From Salipiger bermudensis (GTDB taxonomy: Bacteria > Pseudomonadota > Alphaproteobacteria > Rhodobacterales > Rhodobacteraceae): DNA of 58,250 bases. This document shows positions 1 to 8,248 of the stretch, in pieces. A program made the translations under genes and the position numbers. The stretch's first letter is position 1; every line of letters starts with the position of its first letter. Location of the stretch: positions 1 through 58,250 of the forward strand of contig NZ_JAHVIA010000012.1 of the NCBI RefSeq assembly GCF_019801965.1, given 5' to 3'. The notes beneath the pieces are model-generated. The model was not told the DNA's origin. It made no database searches and was given only the letters and a program-made list of their open reading frames with translations.

Positions 1-197
1 AAGCTGGTGTTCTTGATCTTGGTCGGCCGGGCCATCCAGTCGAGCCGCTGCGCCTCGTCGGCCCAGAACCCCTCCGGGTCGCTGATCGAGCGGGCATACA
101 TCTCGTCGTATTTCGCAGCATCAACATGCGCGTTGGACGCGAACTCGGACGAAGGCGGGTAGGTGCCGGCAGCGGCGGTTTGGGCATCGTCTTTCAT
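1..197 (-). CDS. acs: Acetyl-CoA synthetase, N-terminal part (runs off the window)
   Basis: Only the first 65 codons are inside the window. The start ATG is at 197-195 with the ribosome site TAGGGAGGAT just upstream. The visible protein begins MKDDAQTAAAGTYPPSSEF and continues with NAHV, a YDEMYARSISDPEGFWADEA-type block and the DWMARPTKIKNTSF-like stretch, which is the conserved N-terminal region of AMP-forming acetyl-CoA synthetases (acetate + ATP + CoA to acetyl-CoA, cytoplasmic). The catalytic adenylation core lies outside the window, so the assignment rests on the N-terminal signature; a propionyl-CoA synthetase relative is the main alternative. Confidence 0.8.
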   Translation of the reverse strand, partial: MKDDAQTAAAGTYPPSSEFASNAHVDAAKYDEMYARSISDPEGFWADEAQRLDWMARPTKIKNTS

Positions 198-623
198 GAG
201 ATCCTCCCTAGATCCGTATTTCCAGAACGCCGCAGTGCGGCATTTCCCATCCCTGCGCCGATCATACGCGAGCCCGAAAAGAAATAAATAAGTAACGGAA
301 AAAACAGCTTTTATTTGTAAAATATTTTCGTTAGCGCGGGGCTTTCTGTAAATTCCTTCGCAAATCTTAAGGAATTTGCCCTAGTTTCAACGGGCTCGTG
401 TTGACGCCGTGTAAAGGATGTTCCAGCAAGAGCGCGCCGGATCGGTTCGCCCATAGGGTGTGACATATTGTTCCGGTATGCCTTTGCATACACATCCGGG
501 CGGGAGGCCGGGACGAAAGGGCGCTGAGCGAGTCGGCCATTCGGCTTGCGTCAGGCGCTTGATGCTCTAACCTCCCGCGCCAAGGCGGCCGCCGAGCCGC
601 CGTCCAATGGGAGGAAGACCTAG
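198..623. other. Divergent intergenic region acs / TRAP operon with a perfect inverted repeat
   Basis: This 426-base stretch separates two divergent genes and contains no convincing gene. An AT-rich segment at about 283-325 could hold the acs promoter. A perfect inverted repeat GTATGC-CTTT-GCATAC lies at 476-491, about 130 bases before the TRAP start, and is a reasonable operator candidate for the transporter operon, though no regulator gene is adjacent. A 60-codon open frame on the minus strand (493-311) has no family features and weak start context and was not called. Confidence 0.35.
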
Positions 624-1637
624 ATGAAAAAGACCACCATGACGCTGTGCGTCTCCGCGCTGACCCTTGCCTTCGCCACCGAGGCGATGGCGACCGAATG
701 GAACGTTTCGGTCTGGGGCAAGCGCCGCGCCTTCACCGAGCACCTGCACAAGCTGGCGGAGCTGGTCGAGGAGAAGACGGGCGGCGAGTTCACCATGAAC
801 ATCTCTTATGGCGGCCTGTCCAAGAACACCGAGAATCTCGACGGCATCTCGATCGGCGCCTTCGAGGTCGCGCAGTTCTGCGCCGGCTACCATGCCGACA
901 AGAACCGCGCGATCACCGTGCTCGAGCTGCCCTTCCTCGGCGTGTCGACGCTCGACGAGGAGGTGGCGGTGAGCCACGCGGTCTATGATCACCCGGCGGT
1001 CGCCGACGAGATGGCGCAGTGGAACGCGCGCATGCTGATGACCAGCCCGATGCCGCAATACAACCTCGTCGGCACCGGCGAGCCGCGCGACGAGCTGGCC
1101 GAGTTCGACGGCATGCGGGTGCGCGCCACCGGTGGCCTCGGCCGCGCCTTCGAGGCGGTCGGCGGCGTGCCGACCTCGGTGACCTCGTCGGAAGCCTACC
1201 AGGCGATGGAATCGGGCGTGGTCGACACCGTGGCCTTCGCGCAGCACGCGCACCTCTCCTTCGGCACCATCAACGAGGCCGACTGGTGGACCGCCAACCT
1301 CAACCCCGGCACCGTGAACTGCCCGGTGGTCGTCAACATCGACGCCTATGAGGCGCTCACCGACGAGGAGCGCGAGGCGCTCGACAGCTCGGTGCCCGAG
1401 GCGATCGACTACTACCTCGAGAACTACGGCCAGCTTCTGGCCAAGTGGGACGAGGTCCTGGCCGAGAAGGAGGTCGAGAAGGTGATGATCTCCGACGAGC
1501 AGCTCGCCGCGTTCAAGGAGGTCGCCATGCCGATCCACCAGCAGTGGATCGACGACATGACCGCGCAGGGCCTGCCGGGGCAGGAGCTCTACGATCTCGT
1601 GAACACGACCCTCGAAGAGACGCGCGCCTCGAACTGA
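624..1637 (+). CDS. dctP: TRAP transporter solute-binding protein, DctP family
   Basis: A 337-residue periplasmic solute-binding protein. Residues 1-23 form a Sec signal peptide (MKKTTMTLCVSALTLAFATEAMA) followed by the mature start TEWNVSVWG. Length and the arrangement of blocks around FDGMRVRATGG, EAYQAMESGVVD and the C-terminal INxDAYEALTDEEREAL-type region fit the DctP family, which captures organic acids or other carboxylates and delivers them to a DctQM permease driven by a Na+ gradient. A GGGAGGAAG ribosome site sits at about 609-617. It is the first gene of a dctPQM operon, 88 bases before dctQ. The substrate cannot be read from the sequence. Confidence 0.9.
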   Translation: MKKTTMTLCVSALTLAFATEAMATEWNVSVWGKRRAFTEHLHKLAELVEEKTGGEFTMNISYGGLSKNTENLDGISIGAFEVAQFCAGYHADKNRAITVLELPFLGVSTLDEEVAVSHAVYDHPAVADEMAQWNARMLMTSPMPQYNLVGTGEPRDELAEFDGMRVRATGGLGRAFEAVGGVPTSVTSSEAYQAMESGVVDTVAFAQHAHLSFGTINEADWWTANLNPGTVNCPVVVNIDAYEALTDEEREALDSSVPEAIDYYLENYGQLLAKWDEVLAEKEVEKVMISDEQLAAFKEVAMPIHQQWIDDMTAQGLPGQELYDLVNTTLEETRASN

Positions 1638-1725
1638 GCCGCTTCCTTGCGCCTCGCGTGACGGGGCGTTGCATTCGCCCCCGGGTCGCTGATCCGGGGG
1701 CCTCTCACTTCTGAAAGGTGCTGCG

Positions 1726-2358
1726 ATGGCTGGTTCCTCCGCCGTGCTGAGCGACACGTCGACCCTCAGCCGCCTCGACCGGGGCTTGCTGAAGCTCGAG
1801 ACGGTCTTTGCCTTCCTCTCGGGCCTCGGGGCCTTTGCACTGATGCTGCTGGCCGTGGTCTCGGTGAGCGGGCGCAATCTCTTCAACGAGCCGCTGCGCG
1901 GCTATGTCGACTGGATCGAGACGGCGATGCCGCTGATCGCGATCCTCGGCATCTCGTTCGTGCAGCGACAGGGTGGCCATATCCGCATGGACATCGTCGT
2001 GGGCAAGCTAAAGGGCCGCGCGCTCTGGGCCGCGGAATGGCTGACCACCTTCGGCATCCTGGTGCTGATGCTGGCGCTGGTCTGGGGCTCCTGGGCGCAT
2101 TTCGACCGCAGCTTCGACATGACCCGGCCGATGTGGTCGCGCGACAGCACCATCGATATCGGCCTGCCGCTGTGGCCGGCCAAGCTGATCGTGCCGGTGG
2201 CCTTCACGGTGATGAGCTTGCGGTTGCTGCTGCAGCTCTGGGGCTACACGCGGGCGCTGGTGCTCGGGCTCGAGCAGCCGGTGGCGGTGCCGCTGGTGCA
2301 GAGCGTCGCGGAACAGGCGGCTGAGGAAGCCGCGCATATCCAGGGACATGACGACTGA
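1726..2358 (+). CDS. dctQ: TRAP transporter small permease subunit, DctQ family
   Basis: A 210-residue inner-membrane protein with four hydrophobic segments (approximately residues 25-48, 62-78, 102-122 and 147-170) and the family motif FVQRQGGHIRMD, which corresponds to the conserved HI.(V/M)D element of small TRAP permeases. It follows the solute-binding protein and its stop codon overlaps the start of the large permease (TGATG at 2356-2360), indicating translational coupling. The role is structural support and stabilisation of the DctM transport subunit. The C-terminal 25 residues are an acidic cytoplasmic tail. Confidence 0.9.
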   Translation: MAGSSAVLSDTSTLSRLDRGLLKLETVFAFLSGLGAFALMLLAVVSVSGRNLFNEPLRGYVDWIETAMPLIAILGISFVQRQGGHIRMDIVVGKLKGRALWAAEWLTTFGILVLMLALVWGSWAHFDRSFDMTRPMWSRDSTIDIGLPLWPAKLIVPVAFTVMSLRLLLQLWGYTRALVLGLEQPVAVPLVQSVAEQAAEEAAHIQGHDD

Positions 2359-3755
2359 TGGATTCGATTGAAATCGGCCTGTGGGTCACCGGCGGGATGC
2401 TGGTGATGGTGGTGCTGGGCATGCGCGTGGCCTTTGCCGCGGGGCTTGCCGGGCTTGTGGGGCTTGTGTGGATCTTCTGGGACAAGCGCAGCTACGATCC
2501 CGAGATGCTGGGCTGGGCGATCGGCGTGGCGGTCAAGACCGCCGGACAGATCCCGCATGGCAAGGTCGCCAACCAGGCGCTGAGCCTGATCCCGACCTTC
2601 ATCCTGATCGGCTATCTCGCCTATTACGCCGGGCTCACCAAGGCGCTGTTTGAGGCCGCCAAGCGCTGGATGGCCTGGGTGCCGGGCGGGCTCGCGGTCT
2701 CGACCGTGTTTGCCACCGCGGGCTTCGCGGCGGTGTCGGGGGCATCGGTGGCAACCTCGGCGGTGTTTGCCCGCATCGCCATCCCCGAGATGCTCAAGAT
2801 CGGCTACGACAAGCGCTTCGCCGCAGGCGTGGTGGCGGCGGGCGGCACGCTGGCCTCGCTGATCCCGCCCTCGGCGATCCTGGTGATCTACGCCATCATC
2901 GTCGAGCAGGACGTCGGCAAGCTGCTGCTTGCGGGCTTCATTCCGGGCGCCTTCTCGGCGGTGGTCTACGGCGCGCTGATCATCGGGCTCGCGCTCACCA
3001 TCAAGGGGTTCGGCCCGCCGGTGCGCGGCTTCACATGGGGCCAGCGCTTCGCCGCGCTGCCGCCGGCGCTGCCGATCGTGGCGGTGGTCGTGATCATCAT
3101 CTTCTTCGTCTACAACCCGTTCGGCGATGCCTGGGGCACGCCCACCGAGGGCGGCGCGGTGGGGGCGTTCATCGTCTTCCTGATGGCGCTGCTGCACGGC
3201 ATGCGGGGCGCCGAGCTGAAGGACGCGCTGATCGAGACTGCGAAGCTCTCGATCATGATCTTCACCATCATCTGGGGGGTGCTGATCTACGTGCGCTTCC
3301 TCGGCTTCGCCGATCTGCCCTCGGCCTTCGCCGACTGGATCTCGTCGCTGCACTATCCGCCGATGGTGATCCTGATCTGCATCCTTCTGGCCTATGCGGT
3401 GCTGGGCATGTTCATGGACGCCATCGGCATGCTGCTGCTGACCTTGCCGGTGGTCTACCCGGCGGTGATGGCGCTCAATGGCGGCGAGGCGGTCTCGGCG
3501 GCGGAGAGCACCTTCGGCATGTCGGGCGAGATGTGCGCGATCTGGTTCGGCATCCTCGTGGTGAAGATGGCCGAGTTCTGCCTGATCACGCCGCCCATCG
3601 GGCTCAACTGTTTCGTGGTGGCCGGCGTGCGTCCCGACCTCAGCGTGCAGGACGTGTTCCGCGGCGTGACGCCGTTCTTCATAGCCGACGCGGTGACCAT
3701 CGGCCTGCTGGTGGCGTTCCCGTCGATCGTGCTCTGGCTGCCCTCGCTGGCCTGA
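2358..3755 (+). CDS. dctM: TRAP transporter large permease subunit, DctM family
   Basis: A 465-residue polytopic membrane protein with about 12 hydrophobic segments. The conserved GASVATSAVF and AGGTLASLIPPSAILVIYA segments and the C-terminal LITPPIGLNCFVVAGV block are typical of the DctM/SiaM transport subunit, in which they surround the ion and substrate sites. The start overlaps the dctQ stop by one base. The operon is closed by a strong terminator at 3810. The family imports carboxylate-type substrates together with Na+; the actual substrate is unknown. Confidence 0.92.
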   Translation: MDSIEIGLWVTGGMLVMVVLGMRVAFAAGLAGLVGLVWIFWDKRSYDPEMLGWAIGVAVKTAGQIPHGKVANQALSLIPTFILIGYLAYYAGLTKALFEAAKRWMAWVPGGLAVSTVFATAGFAAVSGASVATSAVFARIAIPEMLKIGYDKRFAAGVVAAGGTLASLIPPSAILVIYAIIVEQDVGKLLLAGFIPGAFSAVVYGALIIGLALTIKGFGPPVRGFTWGQRFAALPPALPIVAVVVIIIFFVYNPFGDAWGTPTEGGAVGAFIVFLMALLHGMRGAELKDALIETAKLSIMIFTIIWGVLIYVRFLGFADLPSAFADWISSLHYPPMVILICILLAYAVLGMFMDAIGMLLLTLPVVYPAVMALNGGEAVSAAESTFGMSGEMCAIWFGILVVKMAEFCLITPPIGLNCFVVAGVRPDLSVQDVFRGVTPFFIADAVTIGLLVAFPSIVLWLPSLA

Positions 3756-3809
3756 GCGGGTCCGCGCGCGGCCTCATCCGCCCGCGCGGGCGTCTTCGGA
3801 AATGATTGC

Positions 3810-3843
3810 GGCGCCGCCCGGGAGGCCGGGCGGCGCCGTTTCC
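3810..3843 (+). terminator. Rho-independent-type terminator after dctPQM
   Basis: A perfect 12-bp stem GGCGCCGCCCGG (3810-3821) / CCGGGCGGCGCC (3826-3837) with a GAGG loop is followed by GTTTCC. The T-run is short, but stem strength and position 54 bases after the dctM stop support termination. The rest of 3756-4155 holds no gene; it contains the EcfG-type promoter at 3977. Confidence 0.75.
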
Positions 3844-3976
3844 TTGGCCGGGCTTGGAAGAGGCGGCCGCGGGGGATCTGCCCCAAGGGAAGGGCTGATC
3901 TCACCTTGGGCGATCCTCCGGCTCTGGGGAATTCTTAACTTCTAAGAGCTGCGCCACGACGCCCGTGCACCCTCGC

Positions 3977-4002
3977 GGAACCATTTTCATCAACTGCGCG
4001 TT
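3977..4002 (+). promoter_or_regulatory. EcfG-type (general stress response) promoter
   Basis: GGAAC at 3977-3981, a 17-base spacer, then CGTT at 3999-4002. This matches the alphaproteobacterial EcfG consensus GGAAC-N16/17-CGTT exactly. It points toward the small membrane protein at 4156, about 150 bases downstream. The phyR-nepR-ecfG module begins less than 1 kb further on, which makes regulation by EcfG likely. Confidence 0.7.
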
Positions 4003-4155
4003 AACCGTGCAGAACGACCGGGCGGCGCTGCCCCCCGGAGCAAACAAACCAGTGGAAGACCTGATCTCTCGGAGCGCTGCGCTCCGGCGGAGCCCGATGG
4101 GCGCCGCTCGGAGGGGCTGTGTCTTCCGCACCCGACACGCAAAGGAGACCTCATC

Positions 4156-4344
4156 ATGGAATTCGCAGGTATTGGCGGCTTCATCATTCTCGTGCTCGAC
4201 ATCTGGGCCATCGTCTCGATCATCAGCTCGGGCGCCAGCACCGGCTCCAAGGTGCTCTGGACGCTTCTGGTGCTGATCCTTCCGGTCCTCGGCTTCATCA
4301 TCTGGCTGATCGCCGGCCCGAAATCGTCGCGCGCCACCGTCTGA
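4156..4344 (+). CDS. Small PLDc_N-type membrane protein
   Basis: A 62-residue protein with two hydrophobic segments (about residues 4-23 and 33-53) separated by SSGASTGSK, ending with the IIWLIAGP motif. This is the stand-alone form of the phospholipase D N-terminal membrane domain (PLDc_N), whose core pattern is a tryptophan-rich second segment followed by a proline turn. No catalytic PLD domain is present. A clear AAAGGAGA ribosome site precedes the start, and an exact EcfG-type promoter lies upstream, so it is probably a stress-induced envelope protein of unknown biochemical role. Confidence 0.8.
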   Translation: MEFAGIGGFIILVLDIWAIVSIISSGASTGSKVLWTLLVLILPVLGFIIWLIAGPKSSRATV

Positions 4345-4424
4345 AGGCGGCCTGAGCGCAGGCGCTGCGCTCGGAATTTAACTTTCAATTAACCAAGTCA
4401 GACCATCCAACGGAGGATTTCGTC

Positions 4425-4589
4425 ATGCTTTACTGGGCCATTCTGTTCTTTATCGTCGCTATCGTTGCCGCCGTGTTCGGCTTCGGCGGCATCGCGTCCG
4501 CCTCGGCAGGCATCGCGCAGGTGCTGTTCTTCATCTTCCTGGTGCTCTTCGTGGTCACCCTCGTGATGAAATTCGTCCGCAAGGCGTGA
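4425..4589 (+). CDS. DUF1328 small membrane protein
   Basis: A 54-residue protein starting [20 protein letters not shown], with two membrane segments and a short basic C-terminus (KFVRKA). The LYWA....IA.IAA.FGFGGIA..AAGIA....F.IFL.LF pattern is characteristic of the DUF1328/YtjA family, function unknown, commonly found beside stress genes in proteobacteria. The ribosome site is CGGAGG at 4411-4416. It lies 80 bases after the PLDc_N-type gene and may share its stress promoter; no separate EcfG box was found in the gap. Confidence 0.85.
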   Translation: MLYWAILFFIVAIVAAVFGFGGIASASAGIAQVLFFIFLVLFVVTLVMKFVRKA

Positions 4590-4623
4590 CGGCCTTCGCA
4601 TCGCGAGCCGATATCGCGCAAAC

Positions 4624-4656
4624 GCCGCCGTGCCCGCCACGGGCGCGGCGGCTTTT
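4624..4656 (+). terminator. Terminator after the DUF1328 gene
   Basis: Stem GCCGCCGTGCCCG (4624-4636) / CGGGCGCGGCGGC (4640-4652) with a CCA loop and one T-G pair, followed by TTTT. It sits between the small-protein genes and the convergent phyR gene. Confidence 0.75.
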
Positions 4657-4772
4657 CTCTGCGCGGCGCTCCGGGTCGGGCGCAGGAGTTGCAGTCAGGG
4701 CAGGGCGCCAAACGAAGAAAGCGCGCCACTGGGGCGCGCTTCCATCAAGACCAGAGAGAGACGAGAGAGACG

Positions 4773-5573
4773 TCAGGCCTTGAGCGTTTCGGTCGAGGAG
4801 AAGAACATCGCCTGGCTGACCGCCGAACGAACCTGGTCCTCGGAATAGGGCTTGGAGATCAGGAAGGCCGGCTCCGGACGCTCGCCGGTCAGCAGGCGCT
4901 CGGGGAAGGCGGTGATGAAGATCACCGGACGGTCGCCCAGCTCGCGCAGGATGTCGTTCACCGCGTCGATGCCGGAGGAATTGTCGGCCAGCTGGATGTC
5001 GGCGAGGACAAGGTCGGGCGTTTCCTGCTTGGCAAGATCGATGGCGGCATCGCGGGTGCGGGCAACGCCGGTCACGCGGTGGCCAAGATCGGCGACGATG
5101 CTCTCGAGATCCATCGCGATGATGGCTTCGTCCTCGATGATGAGAACCCGGCCCGAAACCGCGTCGGCCATTTCCTGGCGCGCCAGCATAACGAGCTGCT
5201 CGGCCTCGCTCTGGTCGATCTGCATGATCTCGGCAAGCTCGGAGATCGAGAATTCCTCGATCGTGTGAAGCAGCAGCGCCTCGCGGCTGTTGGTGGTCAA
5301 CTTCGACAGCCGGTCATGCGCCTTGGCGACGGCACCGGAGCCTTCCTCGACCACCGGCGCGCCGGTGCTGACCCAGATGCCGTGGAACACCTTGAACAGG
5401 CCGACCTTCGGCGAGCTCGCTTCCGACGCGGCGCTGCGATCCGTGAGAATCGCCTCGAGCGTTGCGGCCGCGTAATTGTCGCCGGTGGTCTGGCTCCCGG
5501 TCAGCGCGCGCGCGTAGCGGCGCAGATAGGGAAGCGCTGCTCCGATGGCCTGGCTCAGGTCACCCTTTGACAT
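4773..5573 (-). CDS. phyR: PhyR-type anti-anti-sigma response regulator
   Basis: A 266-residue protein. Residues 1-135 resemble an EcfG sigma factor (sigma-like domain) and about residues 137-262 form a receiver domain with the acidic pocket IIEDE, the phospho-acceptor Asp in VLADIQL, the Thr/Phe segment FITAFPERLLTGE (FATGUY-type variant) and the Lys in LISKPY. When phosphorylated, PhyR binds NepR by sigma-factor mimicry and releases EcfG. The start at MSKGDLSQ was chosen over a frame open 28 codons further upstream because of the AAAGGAC ribosome site and the usual family length of about 265. It is divergent from nepR-ecfG, the classical arrangement, and has an exact EcfG-type promoter. Confidence 0.95.
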   Translation of the reverse strand: MSKGDLSQAIGAALPYLRRYARALTGSQTTGDNYAAATLEAILTDRSAASEASSPKVGLFKVFHGIWVSTGAPVVEEGSGAVAKAHDRLSKLTTNSREALLLHTIEEFSISELAEIMQIDQSEAEQLVMLARQEMADAVSGRVLIIEDEAIIAMDLESIVADLGHRVTGVARTRDAAIDLAKQETPDLVLADIQLADNSSGIDAVNDILRELGDRPVIFITAFPERLLTGERPEPAFLISKPYSEDQVRSAVSQAMFFSSTETLKA

Positions 5574-5602
5574 GTCAAACGTCCTTTTTTTCGATTTTTT
5601 CG

Positions 5603-5634
5603 GGAACCAAACGCCTGACTGCTGCATTGGTTCC
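5603..5634. promoter_or_regulatory. Overlapping divergent EcfG promoters for phyR and nepR-ecfG
   Basis: On the minus strand GGAAC (5634-5630), a 16-base spacer and CGTT (5613-5610) form a perfect EcfG promoter for phyR. On the plus strand GGAAC (5603-5607), 17 bases and CATT (5625-5628) form a one-mismatch promoter for nepR-ecfG. The two promoters interlock within 32 bases, giving direct autoregulation of both arms of the stress switch. Confidence 0.8.
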
Positions 5635-5687
5635 GGCAAGAGCTTAAAATAATGCACGGCGCGTCAGAGAAAAAGAGCAAGGATCAA

Positions 5688-5858
5688 ATGGGTCACACGC
5701 GGAAAAACGATAAAGAGGCTGAGGTCATCGACGAGAACCTCCGGCGTGTCTATCAGGACATGCTTGACGAGAAGGTTCCGGATCGCTTCCTCGATCTTAT
5801 CGCGCAGTTGAAGTCTCAGGACGAAGGCGGAAATTCCACCGGCGGAGACGCCAAATGA
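5688..5858 (+). CDS. nepR: NepR-type anti-sigma factor
   Basis: A 56-residue protein beginning MGHTRKND, whose central helix NLRRVYQDMLDEKVPDRFLDLIAQL is the NepR signature that clamps EcfG and is captured by phosphorylated PhyR. The start at 5688 was preferred over an in-frame ATG at 5652 because of the AAGGA ribosome site at about 5679-5683; the longer form would have 68 residues. The gene overlaps ecfG by four bases (ATGA), so anti-sigma and sigma factor are co-translated. It contains the conserved VPDRFLDL motif. Confidence 0.93.
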   Translation: MGHTRKNDKEAEVIDENLRRVYQDMLDEKVPDRFLDLIAQLKSQDEGGNSTGGDAK

Positions 5859-6409
5859 GCGGCGATCCGCGGGATGAACTCGTCGATCACCTTCCTGCCC
5901 TGAGGGCCTTTGCCCTCTCGCTGACCCGCAATGGCGCGGTCGCCGATGACATGGTGCAGGATACGCTGGTCAAGGCGTGGTCGAAGATCTCCAGTTTCGA
6001 ACCCGGCACCAACATGCGGGCCTGGCTGTTCACCATTCTTCGCAACACCTACTATTCCAACCGCCGCAAGGCCGGGCGCGAGATTTCCGATGCCGAGGGG
6101 ATCTTCACCGAGAGCCTGTCGGAGAAGCCCGCCCATGACGGCCGCCTGCAAATGGCCGATTTCCGGCGTGCCTTCGTGAAGCTCACCGACGAACAGCGCG
6201 AGGCGCTGATCCTTGTCGGCGCGCAGGGTTTCTCCTACGAAGATGCCGCCGAGACCTGCGGCGTTGCCGTGGGCACGATCAAGAGCCGCGTGAACCGGGC
6301 CCGGGCGCGTCTGTCGGAGCTGCTCAACCTCGACGAGGATGACAAGCTCGAGATGACCGACCAGGCGACGATGGCCGTGGTGACCGGTGGCCGTCCGGCC
6401 GCACGCTAA
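5855..6409 (+). CDS. ecfG: EcfG-type general stress sigma factor
   Basis: A 184-residue ECF sigma factor. Region 2 spans about residues 8-75 with DDMVQDTLVKAW and the -10 recognition part ending LRNTYYSNRRK; region 4 spans about residues 105-155 with LTDEQREALILVGAQGFSYEDAAETCGVAVGTIKSRVNRAR. This sequence type belongs to the EcfG/ECF15 group that directs transcription of the alphaproteobacterial general stress regulon. The start overlaps the nepR stop. A stress-sensing kinase gene follows after 3 bases. The C-terminal tail beyond region 4 is about 25 residues. Confidence 0.95.
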   Translation: MSGDPRDELVDHLPALRAFALSLTRNGAVADDMVQDTLVKAWSKISSFEPGTNMRAWLFTILRNTYYSNRRKAGREISDAEGIFTESLSEKPAHDGRLQMADFRRAFVKLTDEQREALILVGAQGFSYEDAAETCGVAVGTIKSRVNRARARLSELLNLDEDDKLEMTDQATMAVVTGGRPAAR

Positions 6410-6412
6410 ACG

Positions 6413-8248
6413 ATGATGAGCCCGATCGGAGCTATCCGACCGGCGATGACGACAAGAGACGAACGGGCAGGAATGACCGAGAAAGCCACGCCGCGCCTGC
6501 GCCCGATGGGTCTTGCTGCGCGCATGATCCTGTTTTTGACGCTGGCTCTGGTGCCGCTCGGCGTCGTTGCCTATTTCCAGACCGCGAAGCTGCAGGAGGA
6601 GACCCGCCTGCGCTCGCAGCTTTCGCTTGTCGCGCTGACCGAGGCCGCCGCCGTGGGCGAGCGTCAGACCGTGCTGCGCGCCCAGGGGGGCGCGCAGGCG
6701 CTCGGTGCGACGCTCGGGCACGAGATGATCGCCGGCGGCGATGCCGAGACCTGCTCGATGCGCCTGGGCTCCTACCTTGCCGCCTCGCCGGGCTATTCCC
6801 ACGGCCTGGTACTGACCGTCGATGGCCAGGTGCCGTGCAGCTCGAGCGGGCGCGACATCGACGTGGCGGAATTCCCACGGATGCAGGCGATCGTCGCGGA
6901 TCCCGGCCCGCGCGCCTGGCTCAACCAAGAGGCACCGCTGAGCGGGCGCCCGGTGATCGTCGTCGCCGAGCCGTTCTTCCTCGGCGGCGAGTTGGCCGGA
7001 CATGTGCTGCTGTCGGTGCCGTCCGAGCTGTTTTCCGGCGGCGCATCGAGGGGGACGAACGGCTTCGACGACATCGTGACCTTCAATCAGGATGGCGAAC
7101 TTCTGACCTCGCGCAACGGCCTCGCGCGCAGCGCAGGCGAGCTGCCCGCCGATCTCGATCTCGCCTCGCTGGTGGGCGCGCGGGCGCAGAGCTTCGCCGC
7201 CCGCAGCGTCGACGGCGATACCCTCGTCTATGCCGCCGCACCGCTGGTGCCGGGCATGGTCTACGCGCTTGGCATCTGGAGCCCCGATAATGCCGAGGCC
7301 GAGGCGATCACCGTCAACGGCATCGCCAAGGCGCTGCCGCTTCTGATGTGGGCGGCCTCGGTGATCGTGGCCTTCCTCGCGGTCAACCGGCTGGTGATCC
7401 GGCACATCAAGCGGCTGTCGCGCCGGATGCGGATCTTTGCCCGCACCCGCCGCATCCCCGAGCACCGGACCCATCTCGAGATGCCGGCGGAGCTGGCCGA
7501 GATGGAGGATGATTTCCTTGACATGGCCGACGCCATCCTGCGCGACGAGGCGCAGCAGGAAAACGCCTTGCGCGAGAAGACCATCCTTCTGAAGGAGGTT
7601 CACCACCGGGTGAAGAACAACCTGCAGCTCATCTCGTCGATCATGAACATGCAGATCCGCCAGGCCGGCGAAGCCGAGACCAAGTTCGTGCTCCAGCGCC
7701 TGCAGGACCGGATCCGCAGCCTCGCCACGATCCACCGCAACCTCTACCAGACCGAGGATCTCGGCCATGTCGATGCCGGCGCACTGCTGATCGACCTGGT
7801 CGGCCAGATGACCGACATGACCGAGGTCGCGGGCGAGCCGGTCAAGGTGACCACCGATCTCGAGCATATCGAGGCGGTGCCCGATCAGGCGGTGCCGCTG
7901 TCGCTGCTGACCGCCGAGGCGCTGACCAACGCGATGAAATACGCCTCGCCGCCGGAGGGCCTGACCCAGGCCGAGTTGTCGGTGCGTTTCCGCTACCAGG
8001 GCGGCGGCAAGGCGATGCTGGAGATCAGCAACAGCGTTGCTCCCGATGGCCCGTCGGAGCCCGAGATGCGGGTGGAACCGGCTGGGCTGGGCTCGCGTCT
8101 GATCCAGGCCTTCACCACGCAGCTCGGCGGCTCGCTGACGCAGGAGCGCGAGGGTGGGAGGTATCGCGTCTACGTGACCTTTGCCCTCAAGGATTTCGAA
8201 GCCGACGAAGACCTCCCGACAAAGGTGCCCGATGTCCCGGACTTCTAA
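6413..8248 (+). CDS. Membrane sensor histidine kinase, HisKA_2/HWE type
   Basis: A kinase of up to 611 residues. Two membrane helices (about residues 33-55 and 304-327) flank a periplasmic sensor region of about 250 residues. A linker follows, then a HisKA_2 dimerisation domain with the phosphorylation box LLKEVHHRVKNNLQLISS (about residues 391-408), then an ATPase domain with N-box ALTNAMKYA and G-box AGLGSRLIQ. This class supplies phosphate to PhyR. Position directly behind ecfG supports a PhyK-like role. The start is uncertain: in-frame ATGs at 6446 and 6473 are alternatives, the latter giving MTEKATPRL just before the first helix. The end overlaps the amidoligase gene. Confidence 0.88.
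   Translation: MMSPIGAIRPAMTTRDERAGMTEKATPRLRPMGLAARMILFLTLALVPLGVVAYFQTAKLQEETRLRSQLSLVALTEAAAVGERQTVLRAQGGAQALGATLGHEMIAGGDAETCSMRLGSYLAASPGYSHGLVLTVDGQVPCSSSGRDIDVAEFPRMQAIVADPGPRAWLNQEAPLSGRPVIVVAEPFFLGGELAGHVLLSVPSELFSGGASRGTNGFDDIVTFNQDGELLTSRNGLARSAGELPADLDLASLVGARAQSFAARSVDGDTLVYAAAPLVPGMVYALGIWSPDNAEAEAITVNGIAKALPLLMWAASVIVAFLAVNRLVIRHIKRLSRRMRIFARTRRIPEHRTHLEMPAELAEMEDDFLDMADAILRDEAQQENALREKTILLKEVHHRVKNNLQLISSIMNMQIRQAGEAETKFVLQRLQDRIRSLATIHRNLYQTEDLGHVDAGALLIDLVGQMTDMTEVAGEPVKVTTDLEHIEAVPDQAVPLSLLTAEALTNAMKYASPPEGLTQAELSVRFRYQGGGKAMLEISNSVAPDGPSEPEMRVEPAGLGSRLIQAFTTQLGGSLTQEREGGRYRVYVTFALKDFEADEDLPTKVPDVPDF

Noticed and set aside
311-493. 60-codon minus-strand gene between acs and the TRAP operon
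   Set aside because: No ribosome site, no family resemblance, and it would lie across the likely TRAP promoter.
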